A stretch of 45,825 nucleotides of DNA from Desulfonauticus sp. (GTDB lineage Bacteria; Desulfobacterota; Desulfovibrionia; Desulfovibrionales; Desulfonatronovibrionaceae), in NCBI GenBank assembly GCA_030950395.1, contig JAUZRP010000107.1, positions 1 to 45,825 on the forward strand, written 5' to 3'. The position numbers and the translations under genes were made by a program. The notes below the pieces were generated by a model. It worked only from the letters and a program-made list of their open reading frames with translations. It did no database searches and was not told where the DNA came from. Shown in pieces: positions 31,786 to 41,925 of this stretch. Positions within the stretch are counted from its first letter, which is position 1. Each line of letters opens with the position of its first letter.

Positions 31786-31953
31786 TTTTTACCTCCTACG
31801 AATAATTTAGTTATTTATCTGGGGTTTAATATAGCGTTTTTTTAAAATTGGGAACAGAGGCCTCCTATTTCTTTAACGGTTAATCCCCATGCTTTTAGAC
31901 TATATTTGTTTTTTTAAGTTAAAAATAAAAAAAAGTAAAACTTCGCCCTAAAA

Positions 31954-32634
31954 TCAAATACAATTTAGTTCCTGCTTAAAACTAAAAAAATTATCTTTGC
32001 CTATAATAACGTGATCCAGGAAATTAATTTCCAGATGAGTGCAAATTTGCTGCATCTTTTCTGTGATTATTTTGTCTCCAGCAGATGGCTCTGGATCTCC
32101 GCTGGGATGATTATGAATCAAGATAAAAGACTTGGCCCCGCTTTCAAAGATACCTTCTAAAATTTCTCTAAAATACACAGGGGCACTATCAACTGTGCCC
32201 TGGGCTAATTTTTTGATTTTTATTATTTTATTTTTGGTGTTTAAAAGCACAATCCAAAACTCTTCTTTATCCTGAGCAGAGAGTTTAAATTTAAACAAAT
32301 TAAAAACATCTTCTGGAGAAGTAATGGTATCGTCTCCTTGGACAAATTTTTGCTGCTCTGCTCGAAACAAAAGCTCTTTTATGGTCAATAAAAACAAATA
32401 AAAACCTTCTCCAAGTCCTGGCACACTGAGAAGATCTTGTTTAGAGGCCAATAAAATATTTTTAAAATTTTTAAACTTTCCTAACAGGGCTTTGGCCATG
32501 GGCTTTGTATCTTTGCGAGGCAGAGCATAACCAAGCAAAACTTCTAAAAGTTCATAATCTAAAAGCCCTTGTACATTTTGAGCCAACTTGGCTTTTAATC
32601 TTTGTCTATGCCCCAAATAGTGTCCATTTACCAT
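31954..32634 (-). CDS. radC: RadC-family JAB/MPN protein
   Basis: A RadC (UPF0758) family protein. The C-terminal JAB-type metalloprotease-like domain carries the zinc motif H-N-H-P-S-G-D-P-E-P-S-A-G-D, with the conserved glutamate earlier in E-E-F-W-I-V-L-L-N. A helix-hairpin-helix like segment (S-V-P-G-L-G-E-G) lies near residue 75. The repair role once claimed for RadC is doubtful and the true function is open. ATG 32634 (226 residues) is preferred over TTG 32655, although neither has a clear ribosome site. Confidence 0.9.
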   Translation of the reverse strand: MVNGHYLGHRQRLKAKLAQNVQGLLDYELLEVLLGYALPRKDTKPMAKALLGKFKNFKNILLASKQDLLSVPGLGEGFYLFLLTIKELLFRAEQQKFVQGDDTITSPEDVFNLFKFKLSAQDKEEFWIVLLNTKNKIIKIKKLAQGTVDSAPVYFREILEGIFESGAKSFILIHNHPSGDPEPSAGDKIITEKMQQICTHLEINFLDHVIIGKDNFFSFKQELNCI

Positions 32635-32902
32635 GCTATTTAGACCGCTTAACAAAAAATGTTTGCCTACCTATATGTTATTTATTAATTTCAAAAATAT
32701 CTTAAATGTTTTTATAAAATAGACACTAATTTCTATTTGGGCAAGAGTTAAAATAAAGGTTATTTGACAAATATACTTACTCTGGCCCAAATTTTTTTAG
32801 TAAGGGCGATTCACTAATTAGTCCTACTAAATTTATGTTTCTTCAAAATTTAATTTTTTAAACAATCCAAAGTTAAACTACATTTTTAACAGGAGGAGTC
32901 AA

Positions 32903-33289
32903 ATGCAGATTAAGACCCATCAAAAAATTAATCCCAAATTATGGGGCACCCCAATTTTAGTTGAAAATCAAGAGGCAAAAGTAGAGTTGGTAGTCACCGA
33001 AGAAATGCAAGCTGACGAATTTGGTCTCATTCACGGTGGCACCATTTTTGGACTGGCAGACTATGCTGCTATGCTGGCTGTAAACGAAAAAAACGTGGTT
33101 CTAGCCAAAGCCACAGTCCAATTTCTAAAACCCTGCCAAACAGGAGATAAGCTCCTAGCTGTAGCCAAAGTTACTCAACACGAGGGCAAAAAATACACAG
33201 TTTCTGGAGAAGTATTTTTGAACAACGAACCTATATTTAAAGGTGAATTTTTATGTATCGTACCTTCTAAACACGTGCTGGCTAAGTAG
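32903..33289 (+). CDS. PaaI-like hotdog thioesterase
   Basis: A 128-residue hotdog-fold protein with the family pattern F-G-L-I-H-G-G-T-I-F-G-L-A-D-Y-A-A. Here H-G-G and the D of A-D-Y are the expected catalytic region. L-A-K-A-T-V-Q-F-L-K-P follows. It probably hydrolyses an acyl-CoA; the substrate is unknown. A strong AGGAGG precedes the ATG. Its last 8 bases overlap the end of panB on the other strand. Confidence 0.87.
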   Translation: MQIKTHQKINPKLWGTPILVENQEAKVELVVTEEMQADEFGLIHGGTIFGLADYAAMLAVNEKNVVLAKATVQFLKPCQTGDKLLAVAKVTQHEGKKYTVSGEVFLNNEPIFKGEFLCIVPSKHVLAK

Positions 33290-34130
33290 AGCTGGACTGT
33301 TTTTTAACAATTTCCAATTCCTGCTCATTTATAGTAAAAGAGTGTTCTTTGCCCGGAAAAATTGACTGCTCTACTTCTTGTTTAAAGTGTTTCAACGCCT
33401 TTTCTATCTCCGCGTTTAGGTTAACGTATTGTTTTACAAATTTTGGAGTAAAACGGTCAAACAATCCCACTAGATCATGAAAGACTAACACCTGTCCATC
33501 GCAATAAGGCCCAGCACCAATCCCTATTGTAGGTATAGTAACGTTCTCTGTAATAAGTCTGGCTATCTCTGCTGGTATGGCCTCTAAAACCAGGCTAAAA
33601 CAACCGGCATCTTCCAAAGCTTTGGCATCTTCAATAAGTTTTTGTGCTGTTTTGGCAGTCTTGGCCTGCACCTTAAACCCACCTAATTGGGCTATACTCT
33701 GGGGGGTTAACCCCAAGTGCCCTTGCACTGGGATACCCGCATTCACAATCGCTTTTATTTGGGGCAAAACACTTGTTCCTCCTTCTAATTTGACGGCTTT
33801 TGCCCCTGCTTCTTTTAAAAATCTCCCTGCATTCCTTACTGCTTGTTCTGCACTTACCTGATAAGACATAAAAGGCATATCCCCGATCACTAAAGCCCGT
33901 TTCGCAGCTCTGGTTACAGCTCTGGTATGATGGAGCATTTCTTCCATAGTTACAGAAAGAGTATCCTCATGCCCCAATACCACCATGGCCAAAGAATCTC
34001 CTACCAGAATCATATCTATCCCACACCTATCCACACTCAAAGCCGTGGGATAATCATAAGCCGTAAGCATCGTAAGTTTTCTTTTGTTTTTGCTTTGTCT
34101 AATTTCTGGAACTGTTATTTTTTTCTCCAC
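33282..34130 (-). CDS. panB: 3-methyl-2-oxobutanoate hydroxymethyltransferase PanB
   Basis: First committed step of pantothenate synthesis: transfers a hydroxymethyl group from methylene-tetrahydrofolate to ketoisovalerate. The 282-residue protein has M-L-T-A-Y-D-Y-P-T-A, the Mg-binding V-G-D-S-L-A-M-V-V-L-G and D-M-P-F-M-S-Y, the catalytic E-A-I-P and the late G-I-G-A-G-P-Y-C-D-G-Q-V-L-V. GTG start with GGAG seven bases upstream. It follows holA after 69 bases in the same direction. panC and panD are not in the window. Confidence 0.96.
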   Translation of the reverse strand: MEKKITVPEIRQSKNKRKLTMLTAYDYPTALSVDRCGIDMILVGDSLAMVVLGHEDTLSVTMEEMLHHTRAVTRAAKRALVIGDMPFMSYQVSAEQAVRNAGRFLKEAGAKAVKLEGGTSVLPQIKAIVNAGIPVQGHLGLTPQSIAQLGGFKVQAKTAKTAQKLIEDAKALEDAGCFSLVLEAIPAEIARLITENVTIPTIGIGAGPYCDGQVLVFHDLVGLFDRFTPKFVKQYVNLNAEIEKALKHFKQEVEQSIFPGKEHSFTINEQELEIVKKQSSST

Positions 34131-34199
34131 TGGTTAACTCCTGCAAATAATTTATTTATATTTAAAAAATTTTAAAAATTAAGGATAAGGGTTGTTTTC

Positions 34200-35177
34200 T
34201 TATTTTCTTTTTTCAAATCGGGACAACAGATAGTCCAAAGCTTCACTGGGCTGTAATGCCCCCTGTTTTATCTTTAGTTCACAAGCAAGACAAACATCTA
34301 CGAGATAAATTATATCTTTTAGTCGTAATTGGTTAGCTAAAGTCATTTTTTTTTGTTTTATATACCTGGGTAAAGACACTTTGTCTTGCTCTCCAAAACG
34401 TAATAACCAAAGCACCTTGGCTTCTCTTTGAATAAGACTTAGTAGGGGGAAAATAATTTGATCTTCTTTTCCTTCATAAAGTTTTTTTTCTTTCCAGGTC
34501 TGCAGATGAAAAGGAGAATTTAAGATTAGATTTACCAATTCAAAAATATTTTCTTCAGAATATATATTTAAAACCTCTAGATGTTCTTCTTTGATAACGC
34601 CTTCTGACAGGGCTAAAAGTTCTAATTTTGCCAATTCACTCAAACACGCTGTTGTATCCAAAGGCAATAAATCCACCAATTTTTGTAATGTAGAAACAGA
34701 AATAGAAATATCTTTTTTAGCCAATTTTTGTTGTACAAACTTTGCTAATGTCTGCCGGGTTAAAGGAGGAATTTGGAGTATCCACTGTTTTTTTTGAGCA
34801 GCCAGAAAGAGTGGATGTTTTTTAAACTTTGCACTAAAACTAGGACTATTTTTAGTCCATGGTTTTTCAAAAAAAAATATGGGCAGGCACAATCGGTTAG
34901 ATGAAGATAGTAAATATGGTCTTACCTCATCCCAAAAACTCAAAGGAAACTTATCTGCATAACGAACGACAATTATTTTGCCTGGACCAAATAAATTGGA
35001 CGTAGCAATAGAATTCCAAAACTCACTTTCTAAAGGTTCATCAGCCCAAAATGTTTTTTGGCTCCAGGAAGTTAAAGAAAAGTTTTGGATAATTTCCTGA
35101 ACCTTTTCTTTTAATAACCCCAGATCAGGGCTAATTAAAAACAAAAAACCAGGTTTTTTTATAAAATTAGAATTCAT
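34200..35177 (-). CDS. holA: DNA polymerase III delta subunit HolA
   Basis: The clamp-loader delta subunit that opens the beta clamp. The 325-residue protein has the low-conservation HolA layout. The N-terminal Rossmann-like part (F-L-I-S-P-D-L-G-L-L-K-E-K-V) includes K-I-I-V-V-R-Y-A-D-K. The middle helical part has L-S-E-L-A-K-L-E-L-L-A-L and the C-terminal collar ends with E-A-L-D-Y-L-L-S-R-F. Its start overlaps the end of lptE by 11 bases, a gene order (leuS-lptE-holA) common in proteobacteria. Confidence 0.9.
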   Translation of the reverse strand: MNSNFIKKPGFLFLISPDLGLLKEKVQEIIQNFSLTSWSQKTFWADEPLESEFWNSIATSNLFGPGKIIVVRYADKFPLSFWDEVRPYLLSSSNRLCLPIFFFEKPWTKNSPSFSAKFKKHPLFLAAQKKQWILQIPPLTRQTLAKFVQQKLAKKDISISVSTLQKLVDLLPLDTTACLSELAKLELLALSEGVIKEEHLEVLNIYSEENIFELVNLILNSPFHLQTWKEKKLYEGKEDQIIFPLLSLIQREAKVLWLLRFGEQDKVSLPRYIKQKKMTLANQLRLKDIIYLVDVCLACELKIKQGALQPSEALDYLLSRFEKRK

Positions 35178-35661
35178 TTTTCACTAACTGATCTAAAGAA
35201 CGACGTAAACACTCTGTTGTAGCCTTAGTCAAGGCCTGTTGTTGCTCACTTTCTGAGGCATAAGTTTCAGCATAAGTTACTGGTAAAGTTCGAAACAAAA
35301 CCCTACCCTTAGCATCCTTAAAAATAAGTTCCAAACAAACTTTGGCTTCAAAGTTTAAAGTAAGATCATTTTCGCCTTTGGTTTTCTGAGAAGTGCTAAT
35401 GTAATCTATTCTCACGCTAAGAAACAGGTCAGCTCTAGTATCGTTTACAACCACAGCTTCACTTCTTCTGGGTATCTCTTCACTCAAAAAATCTCTAATA
35501 GTCTGATCCAACCAAGAGTACACAGAAGGATTAACTATTTTCTGAATACATACCGTCCTAGCCTGATGAGGGAATTGAATAACCTGCCTCCCGGCAAAAT
35601 GATAACCACACCCTACCACCAGCCAAATCATTATCAAAAAAAATATTCTCTTCATGACCAT
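35167..35661 (-). CDS. lptE: LPS-assembly lipoprotein LptE
   Basis: An outer-membrane lipoprotein plugging LptD for lipopolysaccharide export. The 164-residue protein has a lipoprotein signal with lipobox V-V-G-C (Cys at about residue 18) followed by G-Y-H-F. Next come the family's I-x-K-I-V-N and T-I-R-D-F-L-S segments and a C-terminal amphipathic helix. A second ATG two codons inside (35655) is an equal candidate. An AT-rich heptad array abuts the start region. The presence of LptE implies a lipopolysaccharide-type outer membrane. Confidence 0.88.
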   Translation of the reverse strand: MVMKRIFFLIMIWLVVGCGYHFAGRQVIQFPHQARTVCIQKIVNPSVYSWLDQTIRDFLSEEIPRRSEAVVVNDTRADLFLSVRIDYISTSQKTKGENDLTLNFEAKVCLELIFKDAKGRVLFRTLPVTYAETYASESEQQQALTKATTECLRRSLDQLVKNEF

Positions 35662-35690
35662 TAGTTAATTAGTAATTTGCTATTTGTATG
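35656..35690 (+). repeat. heptad array between leuS and lptE
   Basis: Plus-strand words TTAGTTA, ATTAGTA, ATTTGCT, ATTTGTA in period 7. It abuts the lptE start codon. Its orientation relative to the genes is opposite to most other arrays. Confidence 0.5.
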
Positions 35691-35730
35691 AAATCTTTTA
35701 ATCAATAAATTAAACTCACTAAAATATAAA

Positions 35731-38223
35731 CTACCTTACCACTATGTTAATCAATTTGTTGGGCACGACGATAGTTTTTACGATTGTTTTATTTTGCACG
35801 TGTTTTTGGACATTGCTATCCTGAAGAGCTAATTTTTGCAATTTATCTTTATCCATATTGGCCTCTACTTCTAGTTTACCTCTTAACTTACCATTTACCT
35901 GCACAACAACAGTCACTGTTTTTTGCTGCAGCGCATCTGGATCATAGGCAGGCCATTTGGTTATAGCCAGATGTTCTTTATAACCAATCATCTGCCACAA
36001 CTCTTCACAAATATGAGGAACTATAGGATAAAGCAAGCAACACACTGAACTTAAAGCAGAAGAGAGTAATTTTTGACCTCTTTTGTGTTGTTTTAATTCT
36101 TCTTTTACTAAATAAATAAGATTTACTAGCTCCATCACTGCAGCAATTGCAGTATTAAATTGAAATTTATTTTCTAAATCTTTAGTTACTCTGGCTATGG
36201 TCTGATGTTCTTTAAAAAACAATTTGCTTTCAGTTTGAGAAAGTTCACTTTTTTCTATAGAACAAGCTGGTCCCACAGGAGACAATATATCTTTTAATTC
36301 TATCACTACTCTCCAAAGTCTATTTAAAAACCTATAAGATCCTTCAATACCTTGATCACTCCATTCCAAATCTCTTTCAGGTGGCGCAGCAAACAAACAA
36401 AACAACCTTACCGTATCAGCTCCATACTTCTGAATCATTTCATCTGGATCCACGACGTTTCCCTTGGATTTGGACATTTTGGCCCCATCTTTTAGCACCA
36501 TCCCCTGAGTGAGCAAGGAGGAAAAAGGCTCGTCAATATTTAGGTATCCCAAATCTCTTAACACTTTTACAAAAAATCGAGAATAAAGTAAGTGTAAGAT
36601 AGCATGCTCCACCCCACCTATGTATTGATCTACTGGCATCCAATATTTAACGTCTGAAGAGGAAAATGGTTGCTTATCATCTCTAGGGGATATGTAGCGT
36701 AAAAAATACCAGGAAGATTCTACAAAAGTGTCCATAGTGTCTGTTTCTCGTCTGGCTTTGGCGCCACATTTAGGGCAGGTAGCAGTTATAAACTCCTCAC
36801 ATTCTGGCAAAGGAGATCGCCCATCTTTTTTGGTTTGGACATCAAGAGGCAATTCAACAGGAAGATTTTCTTTTTTTTCAGGCACAAGGCCACAATTAGG
36901 ACAATATAAAGCTGGGATAGGAGCTCCCCAATAACGCTGACGAGATATGTTCCAATCCTTTAAACGATAATTAACTGTTCTTTTTCCCAACCCCTTTTGC
37001 TCTAAGTATTCTGCTATTTTGTTTTTGGCCTTTTCATTAAACAAGCCGCTAAATTCTCCTGAATTTACCAAATATCCTTGCTCCGTATAAGCCTTATCCA
37101 TACTTTCAGGATTTAGCGTGTTTCCTTCTGGCTGGATCACGATTTTTAGGGGCAATTTATATTTCTGGGCAAATTCAAAATCCCTTTGGTCGTGAGCAGG
37201 CACAGCCATTACTGCCCCTGTCCCATATTCAGCTAAAACAAAGTTGGCCAGGTAAATAGGCATTTTCTCGCCTGTCACAGGATTCACACAATAACGACCA
37301 GTAAACACCCCTTCCTTTTCTAACGTTTCTGACGTTCTCACTCTTTTATCCATATTTTTAATTCTGTGAATAAACTCCTCGCAAGCAGTGCGTTGTTGAG
37401 AATTAGTAATTAACTTTGGCACAAGCGGGTGTTCTGGGGCTATGCTCATAAAAGTAGCTCCAAACAATGTATCCGGTCTGGTCGTAAATACCGTGATTTT
37501 AAAAGACTCTCCTTGCACGGCAAAATCTATTTCAACACCAATACTTTTTCCGATCCAATTCCGTTGCATAGCCAACACTTTTTCTGGCCAACGACCTTTT
37601 AATTTTTCTAAATCAGCAAGCAATTCTTCAGCATAATCAGTAATTTTTAAAAACCACTGTTCCAACTCTTTTTGCTCTACTTCAGAATCACAACGCCAAC
37701 AACGTCCTTCTTCTACTTGTTCATTAGCCAAAACCGTATGACAGGAAGGACACCAATTTACAGGAGACTTTTTGCGATAAACAAGCCCCTTTTCCCAGAG
37801 CTGGAGAAAAAACAATTGCTCCCATTTATAGTATTTAGGATGACAGGTTGCTATCTCTCTATCCCAATCATAAGAATAGCCAAGTCTTTTCAATTCGTTA
37901 CGCATATAATTTATGTTTTCATAAGTCCATTTAGCAGGGTGAATATTATGTTTTATGGCTGCGTTTTCAGCAGGTAAACCAAAGGCATCCCAGCCCATAG
38001 GGTGTAAAATGTTATATCCCTGCATCTTTTTTAATCTGGCCACAACATCCCCAATAGAATAATTGCGCACATGCCCCATGTGAATCCTACCCGAAGGATA
38101 GGGAAACATCTCCAAAACATAGTATTTGGGCCTGGAGGACGAATTATTTACTTTAAAATACCCACGCTCTTCCCAGATCTTTTGCCATTTTAATTCAATT
38201 TTTTGAGGATTGTATTGAGTCAT
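35731..38223 (-). CDS. leuS: Leucyl-tRNA synthetase
   Basis: A class I aminoacyl-tRNA synthetase charging tRNA-Leu, with editing of wrong amino acids. The 830-residue protein has the HIGH-type motif in [12 protein letters not shown] and a zinc-ribbon-like C-P-S-C ... C-W-R-C insertion. The CP1 editing domain has [11 protein letters not shown]. The catalytic segment [12 protein letters not shown] and the loop K-M-S-K-S-K-G-N follow. The C-terminal anticodon-binding and extension domains end in [10 protein letters not shown]. Length is normal. Confidence 0.98.
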   Translation of the reverse strand: MTQYNPQKIELKWQKIWEERGYFKVNNSSSRPKYYVLEMFPYPSGRIHMGHVRNYSIGDVVARLKKMQGYNILHPMGWDAFGLPAENAAIKHNIHPAKWTYENINYMRNELKRLGYSYDWDREIATCHPKYYKWEQLFFLQLWEKGLVYRKKSPVNWCPSCHTVLANEQVEEGRCWRCDSEVEQKELEQWFLKITDYAEELLADLEKLKGRWPEKVLAMQRNWIGKSIGVEIDFAVQGESFKITVFTTRPDTLFGATFMSIAPEHPLVPKLITNSQQRTACEEFIHRIKNMDKRVRTSETLEKEGVFTGRYCVNPVTGEKMPIYLANFVLAEYGTGAVMAVPAHDQRDFEFAQKYKLPLKIVIQPEGNTLNPESMDKAYTEQGYLVNSGEFSGLFNEKAKNKIAEYLEQKGLGKRTVNYRLKDWNISRQRYWGAPIPALYCPNCGLVPEKKENLPVELPLDVQTKKDGRSPLPECEEFITATCPKCGAKARRETDTMDTFVESSWYFLRYISPRDDKQPFSSSDVKYWMPVDQYIGGVEHAILHLLYSRFFVKVLRDLGYLNIDEPFSSLLTQGMVLKDGAKMSKSKGNVVDPDEMIQKYGADTVRLFCLFAAPPERDLEWSDQGIEGSYRFLNRLWRVVIELKDILSPVGPACSIEKSELSQTESKLFFKEHQTIARVTKDLENKFQFNTAIAAVMELVNLIYLVKEELKQHKRGQKLLSSALSSVCCLLYPIVPHICEELWQMIGYKEHLAITKWPAYDPDALQQKTVTVVVQVNGKLRGKLEVEANMDKDKLQKLALQDSNVQKHVQNKTIVKTIVVPNKLINIVVR

Positions 38224-38304
38224 TTTTACCTCTCCCTTAACCTAATTAAATTAAGACGTGATTATAAAATTTGCGTTTTTAACCAGCCTGCTATAGGCAC
38301 TAAA

Positions 38305-38805
38305 TTATCCTTTAGCTCGTAACATCTTTGCCTGCCAGAAAAAACGTCTTGCAGATGTTTTTGGTTTTGTTGTTTGTTCTGTAACTCTTAAATCATATTT
38401 TGATTTAAAACAAACGTGGGTAAATTTTTCTATCCATTTTGGAAAAACTTCTTCTAACAATGCGTTTGTGTTTTTGGTAAAAAAGAAAAACACCCCATCC
38501 CAAGAGAGAAAAGCAGGCCATACCTCCTGCCCCCATTTTAACAACGCATCAGAAAAAGATAGGTTATAAATGGGCACCAATGAAGTTGGCTCCAAACAGG
38601 TATATTTAACCTTTAACCCCTGTATAGTAGAAAAAAAAAGGGGAGCAAACTCGTACTCTGGGTTTAATTTTAGGTGTAGATAGGTTTGTCCCTGTTGAGC
38701 AATTTCTAATAGAGTTTCTGGATAGGTACTCGTTTTTTCGAACACCAGGTGTAAAGTAGGGTCTGGCAATACTGACAAACTATTTACTAATCCCAAGTTG
38801 ATCAT
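38305..38805 (-). CDS. uncharacterised protein between nusB and leuS
   Basis: A 166-residue protein from ATG 38805. A TTG at 38823 would add six residues. The start region overlaps the end of nusB by 26 bases. It has no signal peptide or membrane helix. Aromatic-rich segments (W-D-G-V-F-F-F-F, W-I-E-K-F-T-H-V-C-F) are followed by a basic tail (K-P-K-T-S-A-R-R-F-F-W-Q-A-K). I recognise no family. The overlap with nusB and the 80-base gap to leuS indicate a real operon member. Confidence 0.68.
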   Translation of the reverse strand: MINLGLVNSLSVLPDPTLHLVFEKTSTYPETLLEIAQQGQTYLHLKLNPEYEFAPLFFSTIQGLKVKYTCLEPTSLVPIYNLSFSDALLKWGQEVWPAFLSWDGVFFFFTKNTNALLEEVFPKWIEKFTHVCFKSKYDLRVTEQTTKPKTSARRFFWQAKMLRAKG

Positions 38806-39253
38806 GGCGAATATCTCGTGCAATGGAGTCTAAAATTCCATTGACAAAGGTTTTAGAGTTTACATCTCCAAAATGTTTGGCCAGCTCTACTGCTTCGTTA
38901 ATACTCACCTTGGGAGGAATATCCTGCCGAAATAACAGTTCAAAGGTAGCTAATCTGAGGATAGTAAGCTCTACTTTGGCAATGCGATTTATTTTCCAGT
39001 TTTTAGAATACTTGGCTATGTGCTCGTCTATTGTTTCTAAATTTTCCAATACTCCTCTGATCAATTCCCAGGCAAAAGCGGCCCTCTCAGGAGAAAAATT
39101 ATTTTTTCTGGAATCAGGAAAATTGTCTATAAAATTTTCTATATTCTTTAAACTCTCCTCGTTTTGATTAAAACTTAAGGAGTAAAGCACCTGAAAAGCA
39201 AACTCTCTTTGTTTTTTTCTAGATGGTTGTAAATTTTCTGTTTTTTGGTCCAT
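38780..39253 (-). CDS. nusB: Transcription antitermination factor NusB
   Basis: NusB acts with NusE in rRNA antitermination. The 157-residue all-helical protein has the basic start R-K-K-Q-R-E-F-A-F-Q-V-L-Y-S-L and the family segments A-K-V-E-L-T-I-L-R-L-A-T-F-E-L. I-N-E-A-V-E-L-A-K-H-F-G and K-F/T-F-V-N-G-I-L-D follow. It follows ribH after 6 bases, the classic ribH-nusB order. Confidence 0.97.
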   Translation of the reverse strand: MDQKTENLQPSRKKQREFAFQVLYSLSFNQNEESLKNIENFIDNFPDSRKNNFSPERAAFAWELIRGVLENLETIDEHIAKYSKNWKINRIAKVELTILRLATFELLFRQDIPPKVSINEAVELAKHFGDVNSKTFVNGILDSIARDIRHDQLGISK

Positions 39254-39259
39254 GTTAAT

Positions 39260-39730
39260 TTAAATTTGCTCCATGACTCGAATAGTTTCTAAAACAGCTA
39301 AAGCTGCCTCCACACCTTTATTGCCTGCCTTACTACCTGCCCTTTCTATGGCCTGCTCTAAAGTATCTGTAGTTAACACGCCAAATCCAACGGGAATGCC
39401 TGTTTCCAAGCTAACCAAAGCAATCCCTTTGCTGGCTTCTGCGGCCACATAGTCAAAATGAGGAGTAGCCCCTCGTATAATCGCTCCCAGACAAATAATA
39501 CCCTGATACTTTTTGCTTAAGGCTAATTTTTTGGCCACTAAAGGCAATTCAAAAGCTCCTGGCACTTTGACTAAAGTGAGATTTTCCCTATTTAAGCCAT
39601 GACGGAGCAAACAATCCACTGCTCCGCCAATAAGCTTATCTACGATAAAATCATTAAACCTGCTAGCCACAAGTGCTATTTGGAGCCCTCTGGCATCCAA
39701 TTTGCCTTCAATAGTATTTAAATGTAACAT
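39260..39730 (-). CDS. ribH: 6,7-dimethyl-8-ribityllumazine synthase
   Basis: Penultimate step of riboflavin synthesis; forms icosahedral or pentameric shells. The 156-residue protein has [28 protein letters not shown] (catalytic histidine) and [12 protein letters not shown]. It sits between ribBA and nusB. Confidence 0.98.
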   Translation of the reverse strand: MLHLNTIEGKLDARGLQIALVASRFNDFIVDKLIGGAVDCLLRHGLNRENLTLVKVPGAFELPLVAKKLALSKKYQGIICLGAIIRGATPHFDYVAAEASKGIALVSLETGIPVGFGVLTTDTLEQAIERAGSKAGNKGVEAALAVLETIRVMEQI

Positions 39731-39775
39731 ATTCTAAACTCCTGCACATAATTTTTATATGAAAAATATCCTTGT

Positions 39776-39820
39776 CCCATAGCCTATAGCCTCTATAGCC
39801 CAAGCACCAATTGCCAATTA
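39776..39820 (-). repeat. heptad-type repeat between ribBA and ribH
   Basis: Units of ATAGCCT, ATAGCCT, CTATAGCC type lead into ACCAATTGCCAATTATT on the plus strand. The ribBA stop codon (39820-39818) lies at the edge of the array. Confidence 0.6.
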
Positions 39821-41023
39821 TTCAGAAATATTGTTGAGCAAATGCCCTAATTTATTTTTTTTAGTTTTAAGATAACAAAAATTTTCTGCACAAGGTGAAA
39901 TTTCCAAAGGCACTCTCTCTACTATTTTCAGACCATAACCTTCCAGGCCAATAATTTTTTTAGGGTTATTGGTCATAAGTCTCATTTTGCTCACCCCAAG
40001 TTGGATCAGAATTTGAGCTCCAATACCGTAATCTCTCAAATCTGGAGGAAAACCAAGCTCTAGGTTGGCCTCTACAGTGTCTTTACCCTGCTCTTGAAGT
40101 TTATAGGCTTTAATTTTATTGGCCAGACCTATGCCTCGCCCTTCTTGACGCATGTATAAAAGCACTCCCTTGCCCTCTTTTTCTATCATCTGCATAGCGG
40201 TTTTTAACTGATTTCCGCAATCACAGCGAAAAGAATTAAACACGTCGCCGGTTAAACATTCGCTATGCACACGCACCAACACAGGCTCGTCTTTTTCCCA
40301 ACTGCCCTTCACCAAGGCCACGTGGGGTTGACTATCTACTCCACTTTCAAACACAATAATTTTAAAATTGCCATAGGCTGTAGGAAGCTGGGCAGAACTT
40401 ACTTCTTTTACCAGAGAATCAAATTTCAGCCTATAACGAATTAGGTCTTCTATAGTGCATATTTTTAAATTGTGTTCCTGAGCAAATTTTTCCAGATCTG
40501 GCATTCTGGCCATAGTGCCATCGTCTTTCATGATTTCACAAATCACTGCTGCTGGTTTTAAACCTGCCAATCTGGCCAGATCTACACTGCCTTCAGTCTG
40601 ACCTGCTCTCTGGAGCACTCCACCTTTTCTAGCTTTTAGGGGGAAAATGTGGCCAGGAGTTACTATGTCATAAGGTGTTACGTCGTCTTTTATGGCTGTG
40701 AGAATAGTAGTAGCCCGGTCATGGGCTGAAATACCTGTAGTAACCCCATCTCTTGCTTCAATAGACACAGTAAAAGCAGTGCCAAACTTCGAACGCCCCC
40801 GCTGAGGCTGCATAGGCAACTCCAACCTATCTATCATCTCTGGAGCCATAGCCAGACAGATTAGACCTCGTCCAAACTTGGCCATAAAATTAATGATCTC
40901 TGGTGTTACCTTTTCTGCAGCAACGGTTAAATCGCCTTCATTTTCCCTGTCTTCATCGTCAACCAAAATAATCATTTTGCCCTGTTTAATGTCTTCAATA
41001 GCTTCTTCCACAGTGCACTTCAT
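39818..41023 (-). CDS. ribBA: Bifunctional DHBP synthase / GTP cyclohydrolase II
   Basis: Makes both riboflavin precursors, one from ribulose 5-phosphate and one from GTP. The 401-residue protein has an N-terminal RibB domain (1 to about 200; [27 protein letters not shown]) and a C-terminal RibA domain. RibA has zinc cysteines in [17 protein letters not shown], plus R-Q-E-G-R-G-I-G-L and D-L-R-D-Y-G-I-G. It is 13 bases after ribE. Both halves look active. Confidence 0.97.
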   Translation of the reverse strand: MKCTVEEAIEDIKQGKMIILVDDEDRENEGDLTVAAEKVTPEIINFMAKFGRGLICLAMAPEMIDRLELPMQPQRGRSKFGTAFTVSIEARDGVTTGISAHDRATTILTAIKDDVTPYDIVTPGHIFPLKARKGGVLQRAGQTEGSVDLARLAGLKPAAVICEIMKDDGTMARMPDLEKFAQEHNLKICTIEDLIRYRLKFDSLVKEVSSAQLPTAYGNFKIIVFESGVDSQPHVALVKGSWEKDEPVLVRVHSECLTGDVFNSFRCDCGNQLKTAMQMIEKEGKGVLLYMRQEGRGIGLANKIKAYKLQEQGKDTVEANLELGFPPDLRDYGIGAQILIQLGVSKMRLMTNNPKKIIGLEGYGLKIVERVPLEISPCAENFCYLKTKKNKLGHLLNNISE

Positions 41024-41036
41024 ATGCTTACCTCTT

Positions 41037-41687
41037 TTAAAAACCGTGTTTTTGTAAAAAATCTAAACTAATCTTGGATGTGCTTGTTTCTGTTTGGGTT
41101 CCAGAGCAAGACAAAAACCTATGCACATATTTACCTATAACGTCTGTTTCGATGTTTAGTCTATAACCTGGTTGCCAGTTTAAAATAGTGGTTTCTTTTT
41201 GAGTGGCAGGAATGATGTTTACAGTAAAATAAGTTAAAGAACAAGTATTTACAGTAAGACTTATTCCATCTAACGCAATAGACCCTTTGGGGATAACATA
41301 AGGAGCAAATTCTTGAGGCAAAGTTATTTCAAATAAAATAGATTCTCCCACAGGTTGCTTTTTTTTCACTTGCCCCAGACAATCAATATGACCTGAAACA
41401 AAGTGCCCCCCCAAACGATCACTTAGGGTTAAAGCTCTCTCTAAATTAACCAAATCACCTGTTTTTAAAAATTTTAAATTGGTCTTTTCCAACGTCTCTT
41501 TCGATGCATAAACCTGAAACCTATCCTGAGTAAAATTTTCTACAGTAAGACAAACCCCATTGACCGCAATACTTTCTCCTAAAGAAAAATCTGCCAATTT
41601 TGAAGTTTTAATGGTCAGTCTCTGCTCACTTCCCAAAAATCTTACTTCTTCGATCCGACCTACATCCTGAATAATACCTGTAAACAT
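41037..41687 (-). CDS. ribE: Riboflavin synthase alpha subunit
   Basis: Dismutates two lumazine molecules to riboflavin. The 216-residue protein shows the internal duplication of lumazine-binding repeats: M-F-T-G-I-I ... V-N-G-V-C-L-T-V in the first, and G-H-F-V-S-G-H-I-D then L-D-G-I-S-L-T-V-N in the second. It is followed by ribBA and preceded by a 225-base repeat-filled gap after ribD. I found no FMN riboswitch in that gap. Confidence 0.97.
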   Translation of the reverse strand: MFTGIIQDVGRIEEVRFLGSEQRLTIKTSKLADFSLGESIAVNGVCLTVENFTQDRFQVYASKETLEKTNLKFLKTGDLVNLERALTLSDRLGGHFVSGHIDCLGQVKKKQPVGESILFEITLPQEFAPYVIPKGSIALDGISLTVNTCSLTYFTVNIIPATQKETTILNWQPGYRLNIETDVIGKYVHRFLSCSGTQTETSTSKISLDFLQKHGF

Positions 41688-41730
41688 ACTCTAATTCAAA
41701 CCTAACCTTTTAAAAAAATTAAAACTCCAC

Positions 41731-41777
41731 CTCACCAACGGCCAATCACTAATTACAAATAACCAATTATTAATTAA
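41731..41777 (-). repeat. heptad array upstream of ribE
   Basis: Period-7 words on the plus strand: CACCAAC, GGCCAAT, CACTAAT, TACAAAT, AACCAAT, TATTAAT. Confidence 0.75.
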
Positions 41778-41783
41778 AAAAAA

Positions 41784-41823
41784 TCATCACGGACAAAGAC
41801 ACAGCTATGCCCCTACACATTCC
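41784..41823 (+). repeat. dispersed 40-base element, copy A
   Basis: TCATCACGG ... GACACAGCTATGCCCCTACA ... CATTCC. A near-copy is at 45576-45617 (TCATCACGGG ... ACACATAGCTCTGCCCCTAC ... GCATTCC). Both are followed by short tandem repeats. Confidence 0.65.
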
Positions 41824-41841
41824 CCATCTAAAACCTTTATC

Positions 41842-41880
41842 ACCTCTAGAACCTCTACAACATCTAGAACCTCTAGAACC
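41842..41880 (+). repeat. 9-base tandem repeat between ribD and ribE
   Basis: Four units with period 9: ACCTCTAGA, ACCTCTACA, ACATCTAGA, ACCTCTAGA. Confidence 0.85.
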
Positions 41881-41925
41881 ATCACCCATCGCCTATGGCC
41901 CAATCAGCACAATTACAAATTACTA
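41881..41925 (-). repeat. heptad-type repeat supplying the ribD 3' end
   Basis: Plus-strand words ATCACCC, ATCGCCT, ATGGCCC, AATCAGC lead into AATTACAAATTACTAG. The last codons of ribD and its TAA stop (41915-41913) lie within this repeat text. Confidence 0.6.

Noticed and set aside
33282-33289. Frameshift or misassembly at the tail-to-tail overlap of the thioesterase and panB genes
   Set aside because: Both proteins have normal C-termini and lengths; a short convergent overlap is ordinary.
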